Source: Streptosporangiaceae bacterium (lineage in GTDB: Bacteria; Actinomycetota; Actinomycetes; Streptosporangiales; Streptosporangiaceae). Taken from it: a stretch of 5,580 nt of DNA. The notes beneath the pieces were generated by a model. That model saw only the letters and a list, made by a program, of their open reading frames with translations. It did no database searches and was not told the origin of the DNA. The stretch covers positions 1 through 5,580 of the forward strand of contig JASIGS010000432.1 of the NCBI GenBank assembly GCA_030052355.1. The letters are read 5' to 3'. The position numbers were made by a program, and so were the translations under genes. This document shows, piece after piece, positions 1 through 5,576 of the stretch (position 1 is the stretch's first letter; every line of letters begins with the position of its first letter).

Positions 1-111
1 ACTGGGGGTGCGGGCGTCGTCCCTCAGGCGGATACTGGCGGCGGTCCGGGAGTCGTCCCCCGGGCAGACACCGCTGGCCAGCCGGGCGCCACCCCGCGGG
101 CTAGCCAGTGA
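1..111 (+). CDS. 3' end of an unidentified upstream gene with a Gly/Pro-rich repeat tail
   Basis: Frame 1 is open from the window edge to a TGA at 109-111, giving 36 C-terminal residues. That TGA overlaps the GTG start of the amidohydrolase as GTGA (108-111), the classic layout of a translationally coupled operon neighbour. The tail consists of imperfect 12-residue units of the form G-V-V-P-x-A-D-T-x-G-x-P. Between the two full units (13-48 and 49-84), 7 of the 11 base differences fall on third codon positions, which favours this frame being translated. The other two plus frames are also open over most of this stretch, so coding is likely rather than proven. No catalytic or binding motif is visible, and the residues are typical of a flexible tail. 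The protein cannot be identified; given the operon it could be another catabolic enzyme, a transporter part or an E2/E3-type component. By hand count 10 of 36 third positions are A/T, more than in the downstream genes. Confidence 0.5.
   Translation, partial: TGGAGVVPQADTGGGPGVVPRADTAGQPGATPRASQ
13..108 (+). repeat. Degenerate 36-bp tandem repeat (12-residue units)
   Basis: Two full units (13-48 and 49-84) match at 25 of 36 bases and at 9 of 12 residues in frame 1. A decayed third unit (85-108) keeps the pattern G-x-x-P-R-A. Bases 1-12 resemble the end of a preceding unit, so the array probably continues upstream of the window. Most differences are synonymous, suggesting old duplications kept under protein-level selection. 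Confidence 0.55.
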
Positions 112-1103
112 TCCTGGACGCGCACTGCCACGTCGTCCCGGCCGCGATGCTGGCCGGCGATGCCGGGGACGACTGGAAGCCGGTGCTGAGCCACGAGGAC
201 GGCCGGCCGGTCGTGTCCTTCCGCGGCCGGCGGCTGACGTCGGTGACCAGGGAGTTCGCCGACCCGGACGTGATGCTCGAGCAGGCTGCGGCGGTGGGCG
301 TGAGCCACCTGCTGCTGTCGCCGTGGATCCTGCTCGTGCCTGCCGACACGGAACCGGCCGAGGCGGCGCGGGTCTGCCGGATCCAGAACGACAGCCTGGC
401 GCAGGCGGCCGCCGACAGCCCGGACGGCAGGATCCTGGGCCTCGGCTGCGTGCCGCTGCAAGATCCGGCTGCGGCGGTCAGCGAACTTCGTCGTCTGATG
501 ACGCTGCCGGGCATGCGGGGCGTCGAGGTTCCGGCCAGCGTCAACGGCAGATACCTTGGCGACCCGTCGTTCCTCCCGTTCTGGGAAGCGGCGGCGACCA
601 CGCGTGCCCTCGTCTTCGTCCATCCGACGACCACCGGACTGGGTATCCCGGCGCTGGACGGTCACTACCTGTGGAATTCGGTCGGCAACCCGCTGGAGAC
701 CGCGATCGCCGCGGCGCAGCTGATCGCGGCCGGGGTATTCAAGCGGTACGGCGGCCTGAGGGTCCTGCTGGCGCACGGCGGGGGCGCGCTGCTGGCGCTG
801 CGGGGCAGGCTGCGCCGCGCGTACCTGGTCCGGCCTGAAGCACGCGCGGACGGTGCGGGCGAGCCGGACGAGATGCTGCGGCGGCTGTATTTTGACAGCC
901 TGGTCCACGACGAGGCGCTGCTGGCTGACCTGATCGAGTTCGCCGGGCCCGGGCACGTGCTGCTCGGCTCGGACCGGCCGTTTGACATGGGATCCGACCA
1001 GCCGGTCGACGAGATCAGGGCGGTTGGCCTCGGCGCGCAGGACGAGGAGCTGATACTCGGCGGCAACGCGAGGCGGCTGCTGCGGATAGCGAGCGGGGAG
1101 TGA
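108..1103 (+). CDS. ACMSD-like amidohydrolase (Amidohydro_2 family), probable metal-dependent hydrolase or decarboxylase
   Basis: This 331-residue protein has the layout of the ACMSD / resorcylate decarboxylase branch of the amidohydrolase superfamily, a cytosolic TIM barrel with one divalent metal. Visible are the N-terminal D-A-H-C-H-V motif (His6, His8), His172 in F-V-H-P, His223 in A-H-G-G-G followed by R-G-R-L, the D-S-L-V-H-D segment at 263-268, Asp289 in L-L-G-S-D-R-P-F, and the family-type C-terminus G-N-A-R-R-L-L (319-325). All expected metal and catalytic positions are present, so it should be active. Family members decarboxylate aromatic or semialdehyde acids, or hydrolyse C-N or C-C bonds; the substrate here is not readable. 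The GTG start is the first possible one because a TAG lies in frame at 102-104. No Shine-Dalgarno is evident, and the start overlaps the preceding stop (GTGA), so translation probably depends on coupling. It is followed after 8 nt by the M24 gene. Confidence 0.9.
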   Translation: MILDAHCHVVPAAMLAGDAGDDWKPVLSHEDGRPVVSFRGRRLTSVTREFADPDVMLEQAAAVGVSHLLLSPWILLVPADTEPAEAARVCRIQNDSLAQAAADSPDGRILGLGCVPLQDPAAAVSELRRLMTLPGMRGVEVPASVNGRYLGDPSFLPFWEAAATTRALVFVHPTTTGLGIPALDGHYLWNSVGNPLETAIAAAQLIAAGVFKRYGGLRVLLAHGGGALLALRGRLRRAYLVRPEARADGAGEPDEMLRRLYFDSLVHDEALLADLIEFAGPGHVLLGSDRPFDMGSDQPVDEIRAVGLGAQDEELILGGNARRLLRIASGE

Positions 1104-1106
1104 GGT
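1102..1106 (+). promoter_or_regulatory. Ribosome binding site for the M24 gene
   Basis: GAGGT overlaps the stop codon of the amidohydrolase gene and sits 5-6 nt before the ATG at 1112. This supports that start and co-translation of the two genes. Confidence 0.65.
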
Positions 1107-1111
1107 AACCG

Positions 1112-2545
1112 ATGGCGATTCACACCTATGGCGCGAACGCGGTGGACTGGGAGCAGCGAGTTGACCTGGACCGGCTGCGCCGGGACCGGCTGGCACGGCT
1201 GCGGGCTCAGCTGGAGCGCTCGTCGCTCGGTGCGCTGTTGAGTTTCGACTTCGCCAATATCCGTTACATGACCGCGACGCACATCGGCACCTGGGCGATG
1301 GACAAGCTGATCAGGTTCGCGGTGCTGCCGCGCGGCGGCGAGCCGGTGGAGTGGGACTTCGGGTCGGCCGCGCGTCATCACCAGATCTACAACCCGTGGC
1401 TGGATCACACGCCTGGCCCGGCTACGCCCGAGGGAGCGAGACAGACCGGCGCCCGGGCCGGCATCTCCACCCTGCGCGGCGCGTTCCACCCCGACGCGGG
1501 CATCGCGGCCGACGTCGCCGCGAAGGTGGCCGGGGTGCTGCGCGAGCACGGGCTCGCCGGCGAGCCGGTCGGCGTGGACGTGGCGGAGATGCCGATCCTC
1601 GCCGCGCTGGCCGACCTCGGGATCCGGACCGTGGACGGACAGCAGGTGTTCCTGGAGGCGCGCCGCACCAAGACCGCCGACGAGATCTCGCTGCTGGCTC
1701 AGGCGTGCGCGATGGTGGACGCTGCCTATCAGGAGCTCTACGAGTTCCTGAAGCCGGGCGTGCGGGAGAACGAGTGCGTGGGGCTGGTCAGCAAGGTGCT
1801 CTACGATCTCGGCAGCGAGTACGTGGAGGGCGTCAACGCCATCTCGGGTGAGCGCTGCTCGCCGCATCCGCACGTTTACTCCGACCGGCTGATCCGGCCC
1901 GGCGATCCGGCGTTCTTCGACATCCTGCACAGCCACCTGGGCTACCGGACGTGCTACTACCGGACGTTCGCGGTCGGCAGCGCCTCGCGCGCGCAGCGGG
2001 ATGCTTACGTGCGCTGTCGCGAGTACATGGACTCGGCCATCGCCATGGTGCGGCCCGGGGTCACGACCGGCGAGATCGTCTCGCTGTGGCCGCGGGCCAC
2101 CGAGTTCGGGTTTCCTGACGAGATGGCGGCGTTCGCGCTGCAGTACGGGCACGGCGTCGGGCTGTCGATCTGGGAGAAGCCGATCTTCAGCCGGCTCGTG
2201 TCGCTCGACCACCCCGAGCCGCTCGAGGAAGGCATGGTGTTCGCCCTGGAGACCTACTGGCCGGCGTCCGACGGCTGGTCGGCCGCCAGGATCGAGGAGG
2301 AGGTCGTGGTGACCGCGGACGGCTGCGAGGTGATCACGAAGTTTCCGGCCGAGGAACTGCTGGTGGCCGGCCGGAAGTACTGGACGGCCGGCGGCGCGCT
2401 TGACACCCTTCGAGAGAGCCAGTCCAACCTCAACACGGTTGCTGGCCGGGGGGGCACTCGGCCTCCTGGGGACACCCCAGGCCCCGAGGGCCCGGAACCC
2501 CCCGCGGGGGCAGGCCGGGGCGAGCGAACGGGAGGTGGGACATGA
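1112..2545 (+). CDS. M24 family (creatinase / aminopeptidase P / DddP-like) protein with an altered metal site
   Basis: The 477-residue protein has a creatinase-type N-terminal domain (about 20-180) and a C-terminal pita-bread domain (about 190-425). In the D-x(7)-G-Y-x-x-D-x-x-R-T metal motif, Asp270, Gly277-Tyr278 and Arg284-Thr285 are present, but the second, normally bridging Asp is Cys281. The remaining ligand positions are intact: His347 in G-H-G-V-G-L, Glu380 in E-E-G-M-V-F-A-L-E, and Glu395 in R-I-E-E-E. The N-terminal stretch with N-I-R-Y (49-52) and W-D-F (81-83) reminds me of the DMSP lyase DddP clade. M24 includes peptidases, creatinase (metal-independent), ectoine hydrolase DoeA and DddP, so the reaction is open; a small-molecule hydrolase or lyase is more likely than a peptidase given the operon. 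Residues 441-477 form a Pro/Gly-rich tail with unusual codon use, probably outside the folded domain. The stop overlaps the E1-alpha start as ATGA. Confidence 0.88.
   Translation: MAIHTYGANAVDWEQRVDLDRLRRDRLARLRAQLERSSLGALLSFDFANIRYMTATHIGTWAMDKLIRFAVLPRGGEPVEWDFGSAARHHQIYNPWLDHTPGPATPEGARQTGARAGISTLRGAFHPDAGIAADVAAKVAGVLREHGLAGEPVGVDVAEMPILAALADLGIRTVDGQQVFLEARRTKTADEISLLAQACAMVDAAYQELYEFLKPGVRENECVGLVSKVLYDLGSEYVEGVNAISGERCSPHPHVYSDRLIRPGDPAFFDILHSHLGYRTCYYRTFAVGSASRAQRDAYVRCREYMDSAIAMVRPGVTTGEIVSLWPRATEFGFPDEMAAFALQYGHGVGLSIWEKPIFSRLVSLDHPEPLEEGMVFALETYWPASDGWSAARIEEEVVVTADGCEVITKFPAEELLVAGRKYWTAGGALDTLRESQSNLNTVAGRGGTRPPGDTPGPEGPEPPAGAGRGERTGGGT
2452..2493 (+). repeat. Long imperfect inverted repeat (predicted RNA hairpin) upstream of E1-alpha
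   Basis: The core is a perfect 7-bp stem, CCTGGGG (2465-2471) with CCCCAGG (2475-2481), around an ACA loop. Outside a small internal loop it continues with CTCGG/CCGAG (2457-2461 with 2484-2488), and after one mismatch with GGGC/GCCC (2452-2455 with 2490-2493), 16 pairs in all. It lies in the low-complexity 3' tail of the M24 gene, about 50 nt before the E1-alpha start. No T-tract follows, so it is not a typical intrinsic terminator. A role in mRNA stability, partial attenuation or translation control is inference. Confidence 0.5.
2499..2510. repeat. 12-bp perfect palindrome CCCCCGCGGGGG
   Basis: A perfect GC palindrome lies 5 nt after the larger hairpin and 20 nt before the E1-alpha ribosome binding site. 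It could be a second small structure or an operator-like site, but GC-only palindromes arise easily in DNA of this composition. Confidence 0.3.
2531..2536 (+). promoter_or_regulatory. Strong ribosome binding site for E1-alpha
   Basis: GGAGGT, a near-perfect Shine-Dalgarno, sits 5 nt before the ATG at 2542, inside the last codons of the M24 gene. It fixes the E1-alpha start and makes that gene able to initiate on its own as well as by ATGA coupling. Confidence 0.8.
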
Positions 2546-3594
2546 CGGCCGATCTCGGCGTGCCGCAGCCCGGCTGGCCGGGCGATGCCAGCGCCAACAC
2601 GGGGCCCATCCGGGGCATCGCCCCGGACGTGCTGCTCGGGCTGTACGAGCTGATGGCGATCATCCGCGGCACCGAGAAGGCCGCACACGACCTGTTCCTG
2701 GCTGGCCTGGTCAAGGGCACCACGCACCTGGCCGCCGGGCACGAGGCCGTCGCCGTCGGGGCGAGCGCGGTGCTGCGCCCTGACGACTACGTGTTCGCCA
2801 CGTACCGGGGCCACCACCACGCGATGGCCCGCGGCGCCACCCCGGCCGAGTGCCTCGGTGAGCTGATGAGCAAGGGCACCGGCCTGAACAAGGCCAAGGG
2901 CGGCTCGATGCACCTGACCAAGGCGTCGGCGTCGATGCTGGGCTCGTACGCGATCGTGGGCGCGCACCTGCCGATCGCGGCCGGCGCCGCGTGGTCCGCC
3001 AGGCTGCGGGGCACCGGCCAGGTGGCGGTGGCGTTCTTCGGCGACGGCGCCACCAACATCGGCGCGTTCCACGAGGCGCTGAACCTGTCCGCCGTCTGGT
3101 CGCTGCCCGTGCTGTTCATCTGCGAGAACAACCTGTACATGGAGTACACGCCGATCGGAACGGTGACGGCGGTCGAGCACCCGGCCGCCGACCGGGCGCC
3201 CTCCTACCGGATTCCGTCCCAGGTCATCGACGGGAACGACGTGGTCGTGGTGGCCGAGGCGGTGGCGGTGGCTGCGGACCGGGCCCGGGCGGGTGAAGGC
3301 CCGACTGTGATTGAGGCGATGACCTACCGGCACTTCGGGCACAGCCGCACCGACCCCGCCACGTACCGGCCCGCGGGGGAGCTCGACGAGTGGCTGTCCC
3401 GCGACCCGCTGGACGTGGCCAAGGCCAGGCTGGCCGGGCTCGGCGTTCCCGCCAGTGAGATAGACGCCGCTGCCGACCGTGCCGCGCGCACCGTGGCCGA
3501 GGCGGTCGAGGCCGCGAAGGCGGCACCAGGCCCGGACGCCGAGGAGGCGTTCCGCGACGTGTGGGCGGACGGAGGCTCGGCATGGCGGACGTGA
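2542..3594 (+). CDS. Thiamine-diphosphate 2-oxoacid (pyruvate/acetoin-type) dehydrogenase E1 component, alpha subunit
   Basis: The 350-residue protein matches short-form E1-alpha subunits of the PdhA/AcoA type. The ThDP- and Mg-binding motif runs from G-D-G (167-169) to N-N (196-197). Other family landmarks are Y-R-G-H-H-H (88-93), G-G-S-M-H (120-124), and the phosphorylation-loop-like Y-R-H-F-G-H-S-R-T-D-P (262-272), with His267 at the position expected to aid catalysis and reductive acyl transfer. With the beta subunit it should form a cytosolic alpha2beta2 enzyme that decarboxylates a 2-oxo acid (or cleaves acetoin) and passes the acyl group to a lipoyl E2. The first 25 or so residues form a non-conserved extension before the fold. 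No E2 or E3 follows. It starts at ATG 2542, overlaps the M24 stop by 4 nt, and its end overlaps the beta gene by 13 nt. Pyruvate, branched-chain 2-oxo acid and acetoin forms cannot be separated from sequence alone. Confidence 0.92.
   Translation: MTADLGVPQPGWPGDASANTGPIRGIAPDVLLGLYELMAIIRGTEKAAHDLFLAGLVKGTTHLAAGHEAVAVGASAVLRPDDYVFATYRGHHHAMARGATPAECLGELMSKGTGLNKAKGGSMHLTKASASMLGSYAIVGAHLPIAAGAAWSARLRGTGQVAVAFFGDGATNIGAFHEALNLSAVWSLPVLFICENNLYMEYTPIGTVTAVEHPAADRAPSYRIPSQVIDGNDVVVVAEAVAVAADRARAGEGPTVIEAMTYRHFGHSRTDPATYRPAGELDEWLSRDPLDVAKARLAGLGVPASEIDAAADRAARTVAEAVEAAKAAPGPDAEEAFRDVWADGGSAWRT
3571..3575 (+). promoter_or_regulatory. Ribosome binding site deciding the E1-beta start
   Basis: GGAGG lies 6 nt before the ATG at 3582. 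This selects that ATG over an in-frame GTG at 3561, which would add seven residues unlike the family N-terminus. Confidence 0.75.
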
Positions 3595-4562
3595 TCACCT
3601 ACCGCGAGGCGGTGGCCGACGGCATCGCCAGGGAGATGCGGCGGGACAGGTCGGTCGTGTGCCTCGGCGAGGACATCGCCGCGGCTGGCGGGGTGTTCAA
3701 GACGACGGCCGGGCTGTTCGGCGAGTTCGGCGGGGAGCGGGTGTGGGACACGCCGATATCCGAGCAGGCGATCGTGGGCATCGCCATGGGCGCGGCGATG
3801 ACCGGCATCCGGCCGGTCGCCGAGATCATGTTCTCCGACTTCCTCGCCTGCTGCTGGGACTACCTGGCCAACGAGATACCGAAGATGCGCTACATGACCG
3901 GCGGTCAGGTGACGGTGCCGCTGGTGGTGCGCACCGCCAACGGCGGCGGGCTCGGGTTCGGAGCGCAGCACTCGCAGTCGGTGGAGAACTGGGCGCTGGC
4001 GATTCCCGGCCTGAGGATAGTCGCGCCGTCGAACCCTGCCGACGTGATCGGCCTCATGGCCGCGGCTATCCGCAGCGACGACCCGGTCGTGTTCTTCGAG
4101 CACAAGGGGCTGATGGCGAGCAAGGGCGAGGCACCGCCGCCCGACTACGTGGTGCCGCTCGGCACGGCGGCCGTCGCGCGGGAGGGCAGTGACGTGACGG
4201 TGGTCGCGCTCGCATCGACGGTGCCGCTGGCGCTCGCGGCCGCCGACCGGCTGGCCGCGGATCAGATCTCGGTCGAGGTCATCGACCTGCGCTGCCTGGT
4301 GCCGCTCGACGCCGCGACGGTGCTGGCTTCGGTCGGCAAGACATCGCGGCTGCTGATCGTCGAGGAGAACCCGTACCAGGGCGGGTGGGGCGGCACGCTC
4401 GCCTCGATCGTCGCCGACGAGGGCTTCGAGCTGCTGGACGCGCCTATCCGCCGGGTGGCGGCGGCGTGCGTGCCGCTCCCGTTTGCCGACGTGCTGGAGG
4501 ACGAGGTCATCCCGACGACCGCGAAGGTCACCGCGGCCCTGCGCGCGCTGCTGGAGTACTGA
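3582..4562 (+). CDS. Thiamine-diphosphate 2-oxoacid (pyruvate/acetoin-type) dehydrogenase E1 component, beta subunit
   Basis: The 326-residue length is typical of PdhB/AcoB. Family motifs occur in order: T-Y-R-E-A near the N-terminus, L-G-E-D (28-31), G-G-V-F-K (36-40), D-T-P-I-S-E (56-61; this Glu is the residue known to activate the ThDP aminopyrimidine), G-I-R-P-V-A-E (75-81), K-M-R-Y-M-T-G-G-Q (101-109), A-Q-H-S-Q-S (128-133; conserved active-site His130) and P-G-L-R-I-V-A-P-S (142-150). The C-terminal transketolase domain has V-I-D-L-R-C-L-V-P-L-D (233-243) and a V-E-E-N-P segment (260-264). All expected catalytic residues are present. Where most relatives have D-Q before the N-E-I segment, this protein has D-Y (93-94). 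The gene overlaps the alpha gene by 13 nt, which favours equal production of the subunits. It is the last plus-strand gene, and its stop is 6 bp from that of the convergent amidase. Confidence 0.92.
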   Translation: MADVITYREAVADGIAREMRRDRSVVCLGEDIAAAGGVFKTTAGLFGEFGGERVWDTPISEQAIVGIAMGAAMTGIRPVAEIMFSDFLACCWDYLANEIPKMRYMTGGQVTVPLVVRTANGGGLGFGAQHSQSVENWALAIPGLRIVAPSNPADVIGLMAAAIRSDDPVVFFEHKGLMASKGEAPPPDYVVPLGTAAVAREGSDVTVVALASTVPLALAAADRLAADQISVEVIDLRCLVPLDAATVLASVGKTSRLLIVEENPYQGGWGGTLASIVADEGFELLDAPIRRVAAACVPLPFADVLEDEVIPTTAKVTAALRALLEY

Positions 4563-4568
4563 CCGCAA

Positions 4569-5576
4569 TCAGAGCCGGGGGTCGGCGAAGTACTCTTCCA
4601 CGGCGCGGGCGAGGCCGTCGGCGATGACGTGCTGGCCGGTGCTGCTCGCCGCGATCGACGCCTCGAACGGGTCGGTGATGAACAGCGGCTCGATCAGCGC
4701 TCCGGGCATCTGGCTCGGTGTGCTGAAGTAGCCGCGCATGGCCGGGCCGAGCAGCAGCAGGTGACCGTACGTATAGTCCTGCGGCGAGATCACCGAGCCG
4801 AGGCCGACGTCGCTGACGGCTCCGTCGTTCGGGATATCCCAGCCGCGCGCGTTCATGGCCTGCAGAACCGACGACTGCACCAGGTCCGCGAGCCTGTGGT
4901 TCAAGGCGGCGAACGGCCTGGCGGTGTCGTAGCCGGTGATCGAGCCAGCGTTCCACGGACCGCCGGAGTTGAAGTAGACGCCGATGAGCACGTTCGCGTG
5001 TGCCATGTTGGCGCACACGTCCCGCGCCGCCACCTCATCATGGCCGCCCTTGACCGTCAGGATCCCGCCCGACTCGTCGCCGGGACCGAGCCGGAGTACC
5101 GTCGTCGGACCGGTCCTGGAGACCACGACGCGGAACCCCTCGGCGCGCAGGATGGCCATCGTGTCCAGCACGACCGGCAGGGTCAGGTCCGCCTCGTAGA
5201 CCGTCTTGCCGCTGGTGGTCGTGCCGATCGCGCCGGGATCAACCCCGCCGTGTCCGGCGTCAAGGAAAACCGTCAGGTGCCGGTCGCCGCGGGTTGGCGG
5301 GAACGCCATGCACGCGCCGGTCGCGAAGTAGCTGGGATCGATGGCGACCGGCGTGAGCGGCGGGTCCGAGTGTCGCTCCGGCGCCCGCTGCACTACCGGG
5401 CGACGCGCGTCGGCGAGGCTCACCGGCCGCGTGGCATAAACCAGGTAGATCATCGCGCCGGCCAGCAGCGCCACCGCCAGGCCACTCGCGAGGGCGCGGC
5501 GGAGGGCCCCCGGAACACGCTGCACGGTGCCATAATGCACCACACTGCGTTGTTTCGCACGCCGAGATGCTTGCAA
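4569..5576 (-). CDS. N-acetylmuramoyl-L-alanine amidase-like protein (Amidase_3), membrane-anchored or exported
   Basis: The reading frame gives up to 335 residues. A basic N-terminus is followed by one hydrophobic segment (about 28-48), a signal anchor or signal peptide placing the rest outside the membrane. The Amidase_3 domain (about 101-330) has D-A-G-H-G-G-V-D-P-G-A (106-116, zinc-ligand His109), Glu128 in Y-E-A-D-L-T-L, S-R-T (153-155), Arg185 and A-N (189-190), and Glu296 in G-A-L-I-E-P as the expected catalytic Glu. The usual third zinc ligand, His in S-I-H-x-N, is Tyr201 in G-V-Y-F-N, so zinc binding may be altered. Cys89 and Cys188 could form a disulfide. The expected role is cleavage or binding of peptidoglycan stem peptides. 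The start is uncertain: the TTG at 5576 has GGAG directly against it with no spacer, the frame remains open to the window edge, and GTG codons at 5543, 5540 and 5525 are alternatives, with 5525 giving a compact basic N-terminus before the hydrophobic segment. Confidence 0.85.
   Translation of the reverse strand: MQASRRAKQRSVVHYGTVQRVPGALRRALASGLAVALLAGAMIYLVYATRPVSLADARRPVVQRAPERHSDPPLTPVAIDPSYFATGACMAFPPTRGDRHLTVFLDAGHGGVDPGAIGTTTSGKTVYEADLTLPVVLDTMAILRAEGFRVVVSRTGPTTVLRLGPGDESGGILTVKGGHDEVAARDVCANMAHANVLIGVYFNSGGPWNAGSITGYDTARPFAALNHRLADLVQSSVLQAMNARGWDIPNDGAVSDVGLGSVISPQDYTYGHLLLLGPAMRGYFSTPSQMPGALIEPLFITDPFEASIAASSTGQHVIADGLARAVEEYFADPRL

Noticed and set aside
8..838. Plus-strand open frame overlapping the amidohydrolase in another frame
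   Set aside because: Its translation is low-complexity Arg/Gly/Ala/Pro, while the overlapping frame encodes a complete amidohydrolase with all expected metal-binding residues.
665..2212. Long open frame on the minus strand (about 515 codons) antisense to the amidohydrolase and M24 genes
   Set aside because: Its translation is rich in Arg, His, Pro and Gln with no recognisable motif and it spans two well-supported plus-strand genes. Such antisense openness is expected with GC-rich third positions.
2452..2510. Intrinsic transcription terminator between the M24 and E1-alpha genes
   Set aside because: No T-tract follows either palindrome, and the ATGA overlap plus strong ribosome binding site indicate continuation of the operon. 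Partial attenuation remains possible and is listed as a finding.
3561..3581. GTG at 3561 as the start of E1-beta
   Set aside because: The GGAGG at 3571-3575 lies downstream of this GTG and is correctly spaced for the ATG at 3582, which also gives the usual family N-terminus and length.
2542..4562. Assignment of the E1 pair specifically as pyruvate, branched-chain or acetoin dehydrogenase
   Set aside because: The motifs are shared by all three groups, and no E2, E3 or regulator is present in the window to decide, so no gene symbol is given.
3324..4568. Long open frame on the minus strand antisense to the E1 genes
   Set aside because: It has the same Arg/His/Gln-rich shadow composition, lies opposite E1-alpha and E1-beta with intact motifs, and has no family resemblance of its own.
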